Shown one piece after another: positions 1 through 9,738 of a DNA stretch of 64,000 nt. The DNA comes from Treponema sp. (GTDB lineage: Bacteria; Spirochaetota; Spirochaetia; Treponematales; Treponemataceae). The stretch lies in NCBI GenBank assembly GCA_017449265.1, contig JAFSJW010000087.1, positions 1 to 64,000 of the forward strand, written 5' to 3'. Position 1 is the stretch's first letter. Each line of letters opens with the position of its first letter. Under the pieces are notes generated by a model. That model ran no database searches and had not been told where the DNA came from. It worked only from the letters and a program-made list of their open reading frames with translations. The position numbers were made by a program, and so were the translations under genes.

Positions 1-186
1 TACTGCCAGCCAGAGCAAGAAACCCAGTCTTTGTTACGGGGAAAGCCCCCAAGGAGGTTGCGGGTTATCGGGTCATATGTCACGGGTATACTATCCCAAA
101 TCGAATAAGATAATTCAATAACATTAATATACGAGGAGGTATGAAGTTTTATGCCTCCCTCTGAAAACTAGTAAGACTTGGTATTG
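1..186. other. Left-edge stretch, possible 3' end of a gene
   Basis: Frame 1 on the plus strand is open from the window edge to a TAA at 106-108 (35 codons), which could be the tail of a gene lying outside the window; the peptide is arginine-rich and matches no family I know. A G/C palindrome lies at 33-50 (GGGG-AAAG-CCCC) and resembles palindromes inside gltB (52661-52680) and murC (57393-57409). A weak hairpin, GAGGAGG pairing with CCTCCCTC, spans about 133-165. No confident gene. Confidence 0.3.
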
Positions 187-369
187 TTAATCCTTGTCCT
201 TCTCTTCTTGCAATTTATCTGCATCGTACAAACATGCAGGGCAGATAAAAGTTCCGTCATCCTGCTTGCAAAACTTCAGATCTTCTTTGTATATTTTGTT
301 CTTGCAAATTTTACAACGAACCTCAGAAGGTTGCTCGTAGCAACCTGATTCTTCAATATGTTTATCCAT
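187..369 (-). CDS. Small zinc-ribbon-like protein
   Basis: A 60-residue, highly charged protein with two CxxC pairs (CKIC near residue 20 and CPAC near residue 43) separated by about 20 residues, the spacing expected for a single zinc ribbon or zinc-knuckle fold. No membrane segment or signal peptide is present. A plausible ribosome binding site (AAAGG) lies about 7 bases upstream of the ATG on the minus strand. It stands alone, in the opposite direction to the regulators that follow, in a region of small accessory genes. The metal site is inferred from cysteine spacing; the biological role is unknown. Confidence 0.6.
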   Translation of the reverse strand: MDKHIEESGCYEQPSEVRCKICKNKIYKEDLKFCKQDDGTFICPACLYDADKLQEEKDKD

Positions 370-707
370 AAATCAAACCTTTAAGGCTAAGATATTCCCT
401 TCATACGAAGAGTGTTCGTTACTACAGCATAAGCTCGGTAAAAAAATCAGTCTCTCTGTTTTTTTGCGAACTCTCTTAATTCATGCCCAGCGTCATGGCT
501 GGCGTATAAAAGCTCTGGCTACTTGTACACCTCCGCCAGAAATACCATCAATACTCAACTTGCTATTAAATGTTCTTTTTCTTATCAATTATAGCATTTA
601 ATACTTTGAAGTCAAGAAAAATCTGACCTTTCATAGCAAGTTGAATAAAGATATTCGTATTAATATGTCGTGTTTTGATTTTAAATAGACTTGTAGAATA
701 TAAGATT
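370..707. other. Intergenic region with inverted repeats, no gene
   Basis: No coding sequence is supported here. Two small inverted repeats are visible: CCAGC/GGCTGG around 486-502 and TCTGGC/GCCAGA at 512-539. The minus-strand reading of 512-545 shows a loose similarity to the structured leader at 2595-2626 (shared GG-Y-GGAG then AAGT then AGCTT), and in both cases the element lies upstream of the small gene it points at. The similarity is by eye only and may be chance. Confidence 0.35.
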
Positions 708-1019
708 ATGAATGTGAAAAATATTTTCGGGGAGAACTTGCGGCATTACAGAAAACTCAGAAACATAACACAGGAGGAGCTTTCAGAGCGGCTAGGCATA
801 ACTCCCACCCACCTTAGCAGGATTGAGAACGGAAAATCATTTGTCACCGCAGACCTTCTTGACTCTCTCTGCGTCATCTTCCGCATCTCGCCCGCGTCGT
901 TCTTCTACACTCCGCAGGAATTCAAGGGCGACGACAGCCTTTTCGCCAAATTCGACCTAATAATAGACGAGGAGCTGAGGAAGCTCGGAATCAGCCTCAA
1001 AGAGCGCGTCAGGATATAA
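708..1019 (+). CDS. XRE-family transcriptional regulator
   Basis: This 103-residue protein has an N-terminal HTH_3 (Cro/CI-type) domain over residues 4-60, with the typical ITQEELSERLGIT turn and HLSRIENG recognition helix, followed by a short acidic tail. The ATG at 708 is preferred over an upstream TTG at 675 because the HTH domain starts directly after it. There is no Shine-Dalgarno sequence; a TAGAAT box ends 8 bases before the ATG. It probably binds DNA as a dimer and regulates neighbouring accessory genes (inference). Its last codons lie inside a sequence that is repeated downstream at 2345 and 3201, so this gene is the source or one edge of that repeat. Confidence 0.85.
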   Translation: MNVKNIFGENLRHYRKLRNITQEELSERLGITPTHLSRIENGKSFVTADLLDSLCVIFRISPASFFYTPQEFKGDDSLFAKFDLIIDEELRKLGISLKERVRI

Positions 1020-1140
1020 CCTCAGTTTTCTTCTATAATAATAGCGCATTTTCCTTCCTGTTTTTCTTGCAGACAAAATCATCATTCAGTTCAAGCAATT
1101 TCGATACGGATTTTTTCATTTAAGTTCCACCTGCTTTGCA
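1005..1140. repeat. Direct repeat copy A (includes XRE gene 3' end)
   Basis: The stretch beginning CGCGTCAGGATATAAC, and the following bases including TTTTTCTTGCAGACAAAATC and GATACGGATTTTT, recurs at 2345-2489 with only a few differences; its first 30 bases recur at 3201-3247. Copy A covers the last five codons and stop of the regulator gene at 708-1019, so the other copies carry a remnant of that gene's end. The rest of the 1020-1359 gap is AT-rich with no gene. A duplication or insertion at a fixed point is the likeliest origin. Confidence 0.8.
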
Positions 1141-1359
1141 ATATCTGTAAAATCATTTACTGCATATTTATATTTTTCGTTTCTCCTTGTAGGTTGATAA
1201 TTAATTCCGTCAAACAGCATTTATAAGTGCCAAAAGTATAATTCTGGCTATTGGTAAACTTTCGCTAGAAAATTACCTCTATTTGCGTAATTGTAATTAT
1301 ACAATTTCTTTAGTGGTAATACAAGGTTTAAATCACGCAAAAATGAGTAATCATTAAGT

Positions 1360-1707
1360 ATGTCTTTTAAAGAGAACCTAAAAAGCGAGCTTGAATTTCA
1401 GGATATAAAAGTTAAGGAACTTGCGGTGCGAAGTGGAATCAGCCGAAGAACGATAGACCAATATCTTTCTACCGCCGCAAAAATGCCATCAGCAGAGAAT
1501 GCCGTCAAAATCGCAAAGGTGCTTGGGGTTTCCGTTGAATATCTCGTCACTGGCAAACCGGCGGAGTCATCGGACGAAACACTCTCTCAGGAATTTCATC
1601 TTTTCCAAAAATACCGTCAGTTCATCAGAAAGATGGACTCTCTTCCAAGCAACGCCCGTGAGTGCATGGAATTTTTCGTCAGCAAGCTCGGAAACAATGC
1701 GGACTAG
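1360..1707 (+). CDS. XRE-family transcriptional regulator
   Basis: A 115-residue protein with an HTH_3 domain at about residues 5-66 (VKELAVRSGISRRTIDQYL helix pair, then an AENAVKIAKVLGVSVEYLVTG helix), typical of phage- or mobile-element-type repressors. The C-terminal 45 residues contain a predicted helix (FHLFQKYRQFIRKMDSL) that could serve dimerisation. No ribosome binding site is obvious before the ATG. It lies between repeat copies A and B together with the minus-strand nuclease-like gene at 1812-2300, and could be that gene's regulator or partner, though the two are convergent. The DNA-binding call is firm; its targets are unknown. Confidence 0.85.
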   Translation: MSFKENLKSELEFQDIKVKELAVRSGISRRTIDQYLSTAAKMPSAENAVKIAKVLGVSVEYLVTGKPAESSDETLSQEFHLFQKYRQFIRKMDSLPSNARECMEFFVSKLGNNAD

Positions 1708-1743
1708 GGGAGTAGGGGATTAGTTTTGTTGTGTAAAATACGA

Positions 1744-1771
1744 TTGACAAACACCCCTAATCTGCTATTAT
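1744..1771 (+). promoter_or_regulatory. Sigma-70-type promoter facing a terminator
   Basis: TTGACA at 1744-1749 and TATTAT at 1766-1771 with a 16-base spacer form a near-consensus promoter on the plus strand. It points into the hairpin at 1777-1813 and the 3' end of a minus-strand gene, so it would make only a very short RNA or an antisense transcript. Confidence 0.45.
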
Positions 1772-1776
1772 ATATT

Positions 1777-1813
1777 AAAAAGAGTTGCCCGTGATTGCGC
1801 GAGGGGTCTTTTT
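1777..1813 (-). terminator. Terminator of the 1812-2300 gene
   Basis: AAAAAGA (1777-1783) pairs with TCTTTTT (1807-1813), with an inner CCC/GGG pairing. Read on the minus strand the hairpin follows the stop codon and ends in CTCTTTTT, as expected for an intrinsic terminator. It is nearly symmetrical and could also stop plus-strand transcription. Confidence 0.55.
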
Positions 1814-2300
1814 AAGATGATTGGACTGCGCCCTTTCCTGCTCTTTTGACAATGCCACTGTCGGGCTTTTCCCACAGTGGCGTTTTATTTTTCAGATAAT
1901 CCGCTCGGGAAATAAATGCGCTTTCTACAGTCCAATAAACCTCTTTGTCTGTTTCATTCCGTTTTAGTGCTAAAAATGCAATATTTGAAAGTTTTTCTAC
2001 TTTTACAAGAACAATATTGTTACCTTCACCTTGAAAAATTGCATCATAATCTTTTGCGATATATTCAATAAAGTCTCGCGCATTCTCAAAGCCACCTCTT
2101 CTTAATTGTTTCAATCTGTCTGGACGCTCAATGTGCTTTTCCCCATATCCGTGACCATTCTTTTGAAATCCAATTTCAAGACGAATTTTTCCTTGCTCAC
2201 GATGAATAATTCGCGCAATTTCGGGGGTAATTTCGCCAAAATCTTTTTCACCAGCTGATGTAAGAACATAATTGTTGCTGTAGTAAATGATTTTACCCAT
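1812..2300 (-). CDS. Possible BECR-fold nuclease (PBECR-like)
   Basis: A 162-residue cytosolic protein without signal or membrane segment. A conserved-looking core, GHGYGEKHIE near residue 50 followed by an (R)-x-x-(R) region and, later, YWTVESAFISRADYL, recalls the phage Barnase-EndoU-ColicinE5/D-RelE-like (PBECR) nuclease domains found at the ends of phage and polymorphic toxins and as small stand-alone proteins. In that family histidine and arginine residues are catalytic; H49, H55 and R59 would be candidates here. This is recognition by pattern, not an alignment. It sits in the accessory region between repeat copies A and B, beside a regulator gene. Alternatively it is an unrelated conserved hypothetical protein. 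Confidence 0.45.
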   Translation of the reverse strand: MGKIIYYSNNYVLTSAGEKDFGEITPEIARIIHREQGKIRLEIGFQKNGHGYGEKHIERPDRLKQLRRGGFENARDFIEYIAKDYDAIFQGEGNNIVLVKVEKLSNIAFLALKRNETDKEVYWTVESAFISRADYLKNKTPLWEKPDSGIVKRAGKGAVQSS

Positions 2301-2344
2301 ATAAAAAATATATCATAAACAATGCTCTTATAAAACTGAGAAGA

Positions 2345-2489
2345 TTTGAAATGACGCGTCAGGATATAACCTCAGTTTTCTTCTATATAATGGCGTGTTT
2401 TACCTTCTGTTTTTCTTGCAGACAAAATCATCATTCAGTTTAATCATTTTCGATACGGATTTTTCATCTAAGTTCCCATCTGCTTCACC
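2345..2489. repeat. Direct repeat copy B
   Basis: This second copy of the repeat seen at 1005-1140 shares ACGCGTCAGGATATAACC, the TTTTTCTTGCAGACAAAATC block and the GATACGGATTTTT block. With copy C it also shares a left flank, ATTTGAAAT. It separates the regulator/nuclease block from the toxin-antitoxin block and holds no gene. Confidence 0.8.
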
Positions 2490-2547
2490 TTCCCAAGAAT
2501 GATAAAGAAAATTTGACAAATGAGAAAATATGGTGTATAAAACAACT

Positions 2548-2626
2548 AGCTAGGTCGCTCCCATGAAACAAATGTTTCGGGTATGCCGTGGCTGCGGGCT
2601 TCGGTGGAGATTAAAAGTTCCTAGCT
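2548..2626 (+). other. Structured leader or RNA upstream of the toxin-antitoxin pair
   Basis: AGCTAGG (2548-2554) is exactly complementary to CCTAGCT (2620-2626), enclosing 65 bases that hold a second hairpin, CCC-AT-GAAAC-AAAT-GTTTC-GGG (2560-2581), and a G/C-rich stretch. It ends 22 bases before the antitoxin ATG. It could be a regulatory leader, a recombination site or a small RNA. It does not match a tRNA (no T-loop motif) or any riboswitch I recognise. Confidence 0.4.
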
Positions 2627-2648
2627 TATTTTATTCAAGGAGCAAAAG

Positions 2649-2873
2649 ATGACTATAAACATGACTTTGGACAATGCAGATACTAGTATTCTCGAAGCTA
2701 TAAAAGATTTCATTATTACGCATTTTCCAAAAGTTTCATTTTCGATGGATGAACTTTCACCTTTAGAAAAAAGCCTTCTGGAAGACCGGGAAGAAATTCG
2801 TTCACAAATCAAAGCAGGTACTCTTCAGACATATTCTAGTATGGAGGAATTCCGAAGAAGCAATGCTCTATAA
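2649..2873 (+). CDS. Putative type II antitoxin (RelB/DinJ-like position)
   Basis: A 74-residue acidic protein directly upstream of, and overlapping by 11 bases, a YafQ-type toxin gene, which is the usual antitoxin-first order. The N-terminal third could form a beta strand and helix for DNA binding; the C-terminal half (LSPLEKSLLEDREEIRSQIK) is a charged helix of the sort that wraps a RelE-fold toxin. A good ribosome binding site (AAGGAG, 2638-2643) precedes the ATG. The family assignment rests mainly on its partner. Such antitoxins neutralise the toxin and repress their own operon; here an unusual structured region (2548-2626) lies in the promoter or leader. Confidence 0.65.
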   Translation: MTINMTLDNADTSILEAIKDFIITHFPKVSFSMDELSPLEKSLLEDREEIRSQIKAGTLQTYSSMEEFRRSNAL

Positions 2874-3153
2874 ATTTGCTACCACGAAAAAATTCAGAAA
2901 AGAATATGAAAATCTAAGCGAAGATGATAAGCGGCTTGTGGATTTAGTTGTCGGAATGCTTCTTGCGGGAAAGCCGCTTCCTGAAAAATATTGCGACCAT
3001 CCTTTAAAAGGCAATCTCAAAGATTTTAGGGATTGTCATATAAAACCTGACCTTGTGCTCATTTACGGAAAAGAAATAGATAAAGAGACCGAAGAAGAAA
3101 TCTTAATTATAACAGCATATCGGGTAAATTCTCATAGTGAATTAGGATTGTAA
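2863..3153 (+). CDS. YafQ-family mRNA interferase toxin
   Basis: This 96-residue protein matches YafQ of the RelE superfamily along its length. It has the DHPLKGNLKDFRDCHIKPDL core, the LVLIY strand and the C-terminal R-x-NSHSELGL segment. The residues corresponding to the E. coli YafQ catalytic H50, H63, D67 and H87 are present (H in DHPL, H in DCHI, D in KPD, H in NSH). The aromatic residue at the position of F91 is not: the end reads ELGL rather than ALFG. Such toxins cut mRNA on the ribosome. The gene overlaps the antitoxin by 11 bases, implying coupled translation. The pair lies between repeat copies B and C, consistent with a mobile cassette. Confidence 0.85.
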   Translation: MLYKFATTKKFRKEYENLSEDDKRLVDLVVGMLLAGKPLPEKYCDHPLKGNLKDFRDCHIKPDLVLIYGKEIDKETEEEILIITAYRVNSHSELGL

Positions 3154-3200
3154 AATATAATTTCCTTGATTTGTTATTTATAGTAGTTCTTTTGTGTGCC

Positions 3201-3261
3201 ATTTGAAATCACGCGTCAGGATATAAGCTCAGTTTTCTTCTATATTTAGTAGAAGAAAACT
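3201..3261. repeat. Direct repeat copy C with hairpin
   Basis: Bases 3201-3247 repeat the left part of copy B (ATTTGAAATCACGCGTCAGG onward, with C/G changes). The copy then diverges into a perfect 12-bp hairpin, AGTTTTCTTCTA at 3231-3242 pairing with TAGAAGAAAACT at 3250-3261, which may end the toxin-antitoxin transcript. No T-run follows the hairpin. Confidence 0.7.
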
Positions 3262-3354
3262 TTGTTCAGTTTGGTGACAAAAAATCACTGTACAAGCTAA
3301 CATAAATATAGTATAATAATAAGTGGAATACATAGACATACAGCATTTTTTTCA

Positions 3355-3382
3355 TTGCAAAAATAAATAAGTGTGTTATAGT
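3355..3382 (+). promoter_or_regulatory. Promoter of the PAP2 gene
   Basis: TTGCAA (3355-3360) and TATAGT (3377-3382), with a 16-base spacer, precede the PAP2 gene, whose ATG follows a GGAGG site. A second TATAGT at 3383-3388 has a longer spacer. Confidence 0.45.
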
Positions 3383-3408
3383 TATAGTATTTCATTGGAG
3401 GTTTCGAT

Positions 3409-4368
3409 ATGGATATCAATATTCTTTTGCTTTTGCAGGAATTCAGAAACGGAGCAGGGAGCTGTCTGGCAAATTTTATGTCAAAGATGAGCTTCATTGG
3501 CGAAATGAATACAGTTCTGATTATCATGGCACTTGTATACTGGTGCGTGAACAAGGAATTAGGAAAATATCTTCTTATGGGTTGGAGCGGTAACAGAATA
3601 GTCAACGGTTTGCTAAAAGTGACCGCATGTGTGTACCGCCCCTGGATCAGAGATGTTCGTATCGTACCTAACAGCGACGCCCTGACAGCTGCTACCGGAT
3701 ATTCTTTTCCAAGCGGGCACAGCATGAACGCAGCTTCATTATACGGTGGCGGCGCAATTCGCAAAGAATTATCAAAAGCACTTCGCCTTGTGCTGGGACT
3801 TATTGTTGCCTTTATTGCATTCAGCCGAATCTTTCTTGGCGTGCATACTCCCCAGGACATTCTGGTAGGTGTTGGAGTCGGGCTTCTTGTAATGTGGCTT
3901 ACCGCCAAGCTCCTTGCATGGGTCGAAAATCACCCTGGAAAAGACATCTTGGTGATGTGTGCAAGTATTGCAGTCGCCGTAGCCGTGGCAATATTTGCCG
4001 CGCTCAAATCTTATCCGATGGATTATGATGCGAATGGAAAACTGTTGGTAGATGGCGCAAAAATGGCAAACGACACCTACAAAGGTGTCGGCTGGTGCAT
4101 CGGCTTTTTTGTGGGCTGGGTTCTGGAAAGACGATATATTGGCTTTTCAACAGATGTTCCAATGGCAGTGCGAATGACAAGGCTTACGACAGGTCTTCTC
4201 AGTTACTATGCTGTCAGTCTGATTCTAATTCCCCTGCTTAAAAGCGGAATTTCTGGTCAGGCCGGCACAATTGTGACCTGCTTTATCCAAATGTTCTATG
4301 TAACATTCGTCTTTCCTTTTTGCATAAAGCATTTTGAAATGGAAAAAAAAGTAAAAGCGCAAAGCTGA
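3409..4368 (+). CDS. PAP2-family membrane phosphatase
   Basis: A 319-residue polytopic membrane protein with all three phosphatidic acid phosphatase type 2 motifs: K70-x6-R77-P78, PSGH at 101-104, and SR-x5-H-x3-D with R140, H146 and D150. Members dephosphorylate lipid phosphates such as undecaprenyl pyrophosphate or phosphatidic acid at the outer face of the membrane. The C-terminal half (residues 165-310) adds about four hydrophobic segments beyond a minimal PAP2 domain, as in the bacterial 300-residue group. The ATG is set by a GGAGG site at 3397-3401. It is a single-gene unit. An undecaprenyl pyrophosphate role would suit a cell with large glycan loci, but the substrate is not determined by the sequence. 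Confidence 0.85.
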   Translation: MDINILLLLQEFRNGAGSCLANFMSKMSFIGEMNTVLIIMALVYWCVNKELGKYLLMGWSGNRIVNGLLKVTACVYRPWIRDVRIVPNSDALTAATGYSFPSGHSMNAASLYGGGAIRKELSKALRLVLGLIVAFIAFSRIFLGVHTPQDILVGVGVGLLVMWLTAKLLAWVENHPGKDILVMCASIAVAVAVAIFAALKSYPMDYDANGKLLVDGAKMANDTYKGVGWCIGFFVGWVLERRYIGFSTDVPMAVRMTRLTTGLLSYYAVSLILIPLLKSGISGQAGTIVTCFIQMFYVTFVFPFCIKHFEMEKKVKAQS

Positions 4369-4676
4369 ACCTTAAATAATTGACACTCCATGTCAGCAAA
4401 ATCGGACGCACAATCTTTTACGACTTTGTGCTTCCGCTTGCACGCTATATTCAGACGCTTACGACCGTAAAAGCCATTTACATCTACGCTCTGCCAGAAA
4501 ATCGTCTGATTGAGCATTACTGCTCGCGATGTTTCCGAGAGGCATTGCGGAGATTTCATCGGCTTTCATGGCCTCGCAGAGCTTTGCGCTTGCCTGTGAG
4601 GTTGACGGAGTTAATTTCTTCTGTGAGAGGAAATTCAATAGAATTCCCTCCGTAAATCTGATATATTTTTTCTGTA
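4369..4676. other. Intergenic region upstream of ilvB
   Basis: There is no convincing gene; open frames on both strands have no family resemblance. A hairpin, GAGGAAATTC (4627-4636) pairing 9 of 10 with GAATTCCCTC (4641-4650), lies just before ilvB. No T-box signature (AGGGTGG-type) or leader peptide rich in branched-chain codons was seen. Confidence 0.4.
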
Positions 4677-6470
<1,794 letters not shown>

Positions 6471-6513
6471 GCAGAAAACAGAAAATCATCTTTGAAAAAA
6501 TTAGGAAAAGCAT

Positions 6514-7056
6514 ATGTCAGAGAAAGTGAAAATCAGAAGTACGACAGTAATTGCTGTCAAGAAAAACGGAAAGGTCGCTATGGCAGGAGACGGGCAGGTG
6601 ACGCTGGGAAACACGGTCTGCAAGGGAAATGCGCGTAAAGTGCGCAAAATCTACAACGGCAGGATTCTTACAGGCTTTGCAGGAAGCGTTGCAGATGCGT
6701 TCACGCTGCTTGATAAATTCGAGGAAAAAGTCAAGGAATTTTCAGGCGACATTACGAGGGCAGCCGTGGAGCTTGCAAAGATGTGGCGCACAGAAAGGAT
6801 GTTGCAAAAACTTGAGGCTATGCTGATTGTGGCTGATTCAAGCAAAATCCTTCTTATCTCAGGCGATGGAAATGTGATTGAGCCGGAGAATGATGTTCTT
6901 GCGATTGGCTCAGGAGGAAACTACGCGTACTCGGCGGCTCTCGCATACCTTGACTCAAGCGAGCTTAGCGCAAAGGAAATCGCGGAGCGGAGTCTTAAAA
7001 TCGCAGGTCAAATCTGTATCTACACGAACGGAAACATAACGGTTGAGGAAATATAA
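6514..7056 (+). CDS. hslV: ATP-dependent protease HslV (ClpQ) peptidase subunit
   Basis: HslV forms the two-hexamer proteolytic core that degrades proteins unfolded by HslU. The 180-residue sequence matches along its length ([45 protein letters not shown]). The catalytic threonine is expected in [10 protein letters not shown] near residues 10-11, so an eight- or nine-residue leader must be removed or bypassed, as in Firmicute CodW, which keeps a short N-terminal extension. A ribosome binding site (AGGAAAAG) precedes the ATG. The stop codon abuts the hslU ATG, giving the usual hslVU operon. Confidence 0.96.
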   Translation: MSEKVKIRSTTVIAVKKNGKVAMAGDGQVTLGNTVCKGNARKVRKIYNGRILTGFAGSVADAFTLLDKFEEKVKEFSGDITRAAVELAKMWRTERMLQKLEAMLIVADSSKILLISGDGNVIEPENDVLAIGSGGNYAYSAALAYLDSSELSAKEIAERSLKIAGQICIYTNGNITVEEI

Positions 7057-8574
7057 ATGGAAAACGAAAATTTGCAAAATTACAAGAAAATAGAGGGACT
7101 TACCCCAAAAGAAATCGTGAACAAACTTGACTCATACATCATCGGACAGGAAAAAGCCAAGAAAGCAGTTGCTGTCGCGCTCAGGAACAGAATCAGGCGA
7201 ATCATGCTGAGCGAGGACATCAGGGATGAAGTTGCGCCCAAAAATATTTTGATGATTGGTCCTACGGGAGTTGGAAAAACCGAAATCGCACGCCGACTTG
7301 CAAAGCTCGTGAACGCGCCGTTCGTCAAGGTAGAGGCAACAAAGTACACGGAAGTAGGCTATGTTGGGCGCGATGTTGAGAGCATGGTCCGAGACCTTAT
7401 GGCAGTCGCTTTCAACAATGTGAAGAAAGAAATGGAGGAGAGTATGCGCGAGGACTCAAAGCCGCGCGTTGAGGAAAAACTCCTTGACCTCCTTCTTCCA
7501 GGAAGCGAGAAAAAGACAAAGAAAAACGAAGACGAAATTGACATCGATTTGAGTAAGCTCGAAATAGTTCCGTTCAACGGCACTCCTGAGGAAGCGCAAA
7601 AGCTCATGGATGAACAGAACAAGAAGTTTGCCGAAATGCAGGCAGCGGAAGAGAAGCGAATTGAAGACGAGAAAAAATCAACTGTCTCGGACAAAACGCG
7701 CGAGAAATTCCGCCAGATGCTTCGCGAAGGACTTCTTGAGGACAGAGAGGTTGAGATAACCGTAAGACGGCAGAACAGAATGCCGAGCATGGAAATCATT
7801 ACTGGCGGCTCAATGGAAGATTTGCAAAGCGGAATGATGGAAATTCAGAACATGCTTTCGGGACGCAATCAGAAGAAAAAGACGGTCACAATCAGGGAAG
7901 CAAGAAAATTTATGACCGAGGAAGTCCTTGATTCCATGATTGATGCCGACAAAGTTTCGGATATAGCGCGCGAGCGCGTGGAACAAAGCGGAATCATTTT
8001 CATTGATGAGATTGATAAAATCGCGACGAAAGGCGGCGAAGGGCATGGCTCCAATGTGAGCCGAGAGGGAGTTCAGCGCGACATTCTGCCGATTGTGGAA
8101 GGCTCAAAAGTTAGCACGAAGTTCGGCGTGGTTGACACAACGCACATTCTGTTCATTGCGGCGGGTGCGTTCAGCCTTGCGTCCCCGAGCGACCTTATCC
8201 CCGAGCTACAGGGACGGTTTCCGCTGCGCGTGGAGCTTGAGTCGCTTTCCAAGGACGATTTCAAGCGAATCCTCCTTGAGCCTAAGAATGCGCTTACCAA
8301 GCAGTACACGGCTCTTCTGGGAACTGAAGGACTCAAAATCTCATTCACGGATGATGCTATTGACAGAATGAGTACGCTCGCCGAAGAGCTGAACTCCAAG
8401 AGCGAGAACATCGGGGCAAGAAGGCTTCATACAATCATGGAGAAAGTTCTTGAAGAAATCAGCTTCGATGCGAATGAACATTCAGGAGAAGAAATCAAGG
8501 TTGACTCCGCTTATGTTGACAAGATGCTGGAGAATGTAATTCAGGATCAGGACTTGAGCCGCTATATCCTGTAG
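7057..8574 (+). CDS. hslU: HslU (ClpY) AAA+ unfoldase
   Basis: ATPase partner of HslV; it unfolds substrates and threads them into the protease. The 505-residue protein has the GYVGRDV-type pore motif, Walker A GPTGVGKT at 68-75, a charged intermediate domain at roughly residues 110-300, Walker [11 protein letters not shown] and the C-terminal sensor-2 helix ending in a hydrophobic tail (LSRYIL) that docks into HslV. The length is somewhat above E. coli HslU (443) because the intermediate domain carries a longer lysine/glutamate-rich segment. The ATG directly follows the hslV stop, so translation is coupled. Confidence 0.96.
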   Translation: MENENLQNYKKIEGLTPKEIVNKLDSYIIGQEKAKKAVAVALRNRIRRIMLSEDIRDEVAPKNILMIGPTGVGKTEIARRLAKLVNAPFVKVEATKYTEVGYVGRDVESMVRDLMAVAFNNVKKEMEESMREDSKPRVEEKLLDLLLPGSEKKTKKNEDEIDIDLSKLEIVPFNGTPEEAQKLMDEQNKKFAEMQAAEEKRIEDEKKSTVSDKTREKFRQMLREGLLEDREVEITVRRQNRMPSMEIITGGSMEDLQSGMMEIQNMLSGRNQKKKTVTIREARKFMTEEVLDSMIDADKVSDIARERVEQSGIIFIDEIDKIATKGGEGHGSNVSREGVQRDILPIVEGSKVSTKFGVVDTTHILFIAAGAFSLASPSDLIPELQGRFPLRVELESLSKDDFKRILLEPKNALTKQYTALLGTEGLKISFTDDAIDRMSTLAEELNSKSENIGARRLHTIMEKVLEEISFDANEHSGEEIKVDSAYVDKMLENVIQDQDLSRYIL

Positions 8575-8591
8575 GATTGTGTTTTGCGAGC

Positions 8592-9689
8592 ATGAGAAAG
8601 AAATCAGAAGACTCCGAATACAACGAAATTGCGCAGCTTGCGTATCAGGCTGGCGGCACGACTCACATTGTCCGCGCTGAAGTTCCAGACGAAGAAACCG
8701 ATGGCGAAAGCGCGGATACGAACTTGCGCCCAAAACTTCTGGACGAATTCCTTGGCCAGAGCCAGATAAAAGAGAATCTCTCCGTGTTCATAAATGTAGC
8801 GCGCGAAAGGAAAGAACCTCTGGACCATCTTTTTCTGATAGGTCCTCCGGGTCTTGGAAAGACAACTCTCGCGGAAATAACCGCGCACGAGCTTGGCGCA
8901 GATTTCAAGGTAACATCAGCCCCCGCGCTAGACAAGCCCAAGGATTTGGCAGGGATTCTCTCTACGATAACGCCGCGCACGGTCTTTTTCATAGACGAAA
9001 TCCACCGCCTAAAGCCAGCCATTGAAGAAATGCTTTACATAGCAATGGAAGATTTTGAGCTTGACTGGGTCATAGGGCAGGGAGCGGCGGCGCGCACGGT
9101 CAGAATCCCTATTCCGCACTTTACGCTCGTTGGCGCGACAACTAAAGCCGGAATGGTTTCAAAACCGCTCCAGACACGCTTTGGCATAATCCAGAGGTTC
9201 AATTTCTACACTCTTGAGGAGCTTTCCAAGATAATAAAGCGTTCGGCAGGAATACTCGGGTGTTCTGTAGAAGAGGATGCGGCCCTTCTTATGGCAAGCT
9301 GCAGCCGCGGAACGCCGCGCGTGGCTAATAGAATCGTGCGCCGGATGAGGGATTTTGCACAATTCTTCGGAAATGGTGTAATCACAAAAAGAATCGTTCA
9401 GGACGGACTTGACAGGCTGGGCATAGACTCGCTGGGACTTGAGGATTTTGACAGAAGCATTCTGGGCGCAATCATAGAAAAATTCGGCGGCGGACCTGTC
9501 GGAGCCGAAACGCTTGCAATCTCAATCGGGGAGGCAGAGGACACTCTGGAGGACTACTACGAGCCGTACCTTATCCAGTGCGGTCTTTTGCAGCGTACAC
9601 CGCGAGGAAGGATTGCAACCGCAAAAGCATACGAGCATCTTGGGTTTGAGCAAAAATCAGGCACATCGTCCCAGCCAGAATTGTTCTGA
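8592..9689 (+). CDS. ruvB: Holliday junction branch migration helicase RuvB
   Basis: RuvB is the hexameric motor that, with RuvA, migrates Holliday junctions during recombinational repair. It shows Walker A GPPGLGKT at 84-91, Walker B FFIDEIHR, the GATTKAG sensor-1 region and the C-terminal winged helix ([11 protein letters not shown]). The ATG at 8592 is preferred to an upstream TTG at 8577, which sits too close to an AGGA. An N-terminal extension of about 45 residues precedes the conserved [11 protein letters not shown]. It lies 17 bases after hslU and is probably co-transcribed with hslVU; a strong terminator follows. ruvA and ruvC are not in this window. Confidence 0.96.
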   Translation: MRKKSEDSEYNEIAQLAYQAGGTTHIVRAEVPDEETDGESADTNLRPKLLDEFLGQSQIKENLSVFINVARERKEPLDHLFLIGPPGLGKTTLAEITAHELGADFKVTSAPALDKPKDLAGILSTITPRTVFFIDEIHRLKPAIEEMLYIAMEDFELDWVIGQGAAARTVRIPIPHFTLVGATTKAGMVSKPLQTRFGIIQRFNFYTLEELSKIIKRSAGILGCSVEEDAALLMASCSRGTPRVANRIVRRMRDFAQFFGNGVITKRIVQDGLDRLGIDSLGLEDFDRSILGAIIEKFGGGPVGAETLAISIGEAEDTLEDYYEPYLIQCGLLQRTPRGRIATAKAYEHLGFEQKSGTSSQPELF

Positions 9690-9738
9690 AAACGAATAGA
9701 CAAAACGCCTTTTTTCTGAAATAATATTCGTAGTTGCG

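Noticed and set aside
2548..2626. tRNA or attC integron site before the toxin-antitoxin pair
   Set aside because: The 7-bp closing stem suggested a tRNA, but there is no T-loop, anticodon arm or CCA context. It also lacks the GTTRRRY/RYYYAAC ends of an attC site, and no integrase gene is present.
3297..3908. Long minus-strand open frame opposite the PAP2 gene
   Set aside because: It lies antisense to a clear PAP2 gene with all catalytic motifs; its composition is not that of a real protein and no ribosome binding site was seen.
4369..4676. T-box or branched-chain leader upstream of ilvB
   Set aside because: No T-box core sequence, no leader peptide with runs of Leu/Val/Ile codons, and the hairpin at 4627-4650 lacks a T-run.
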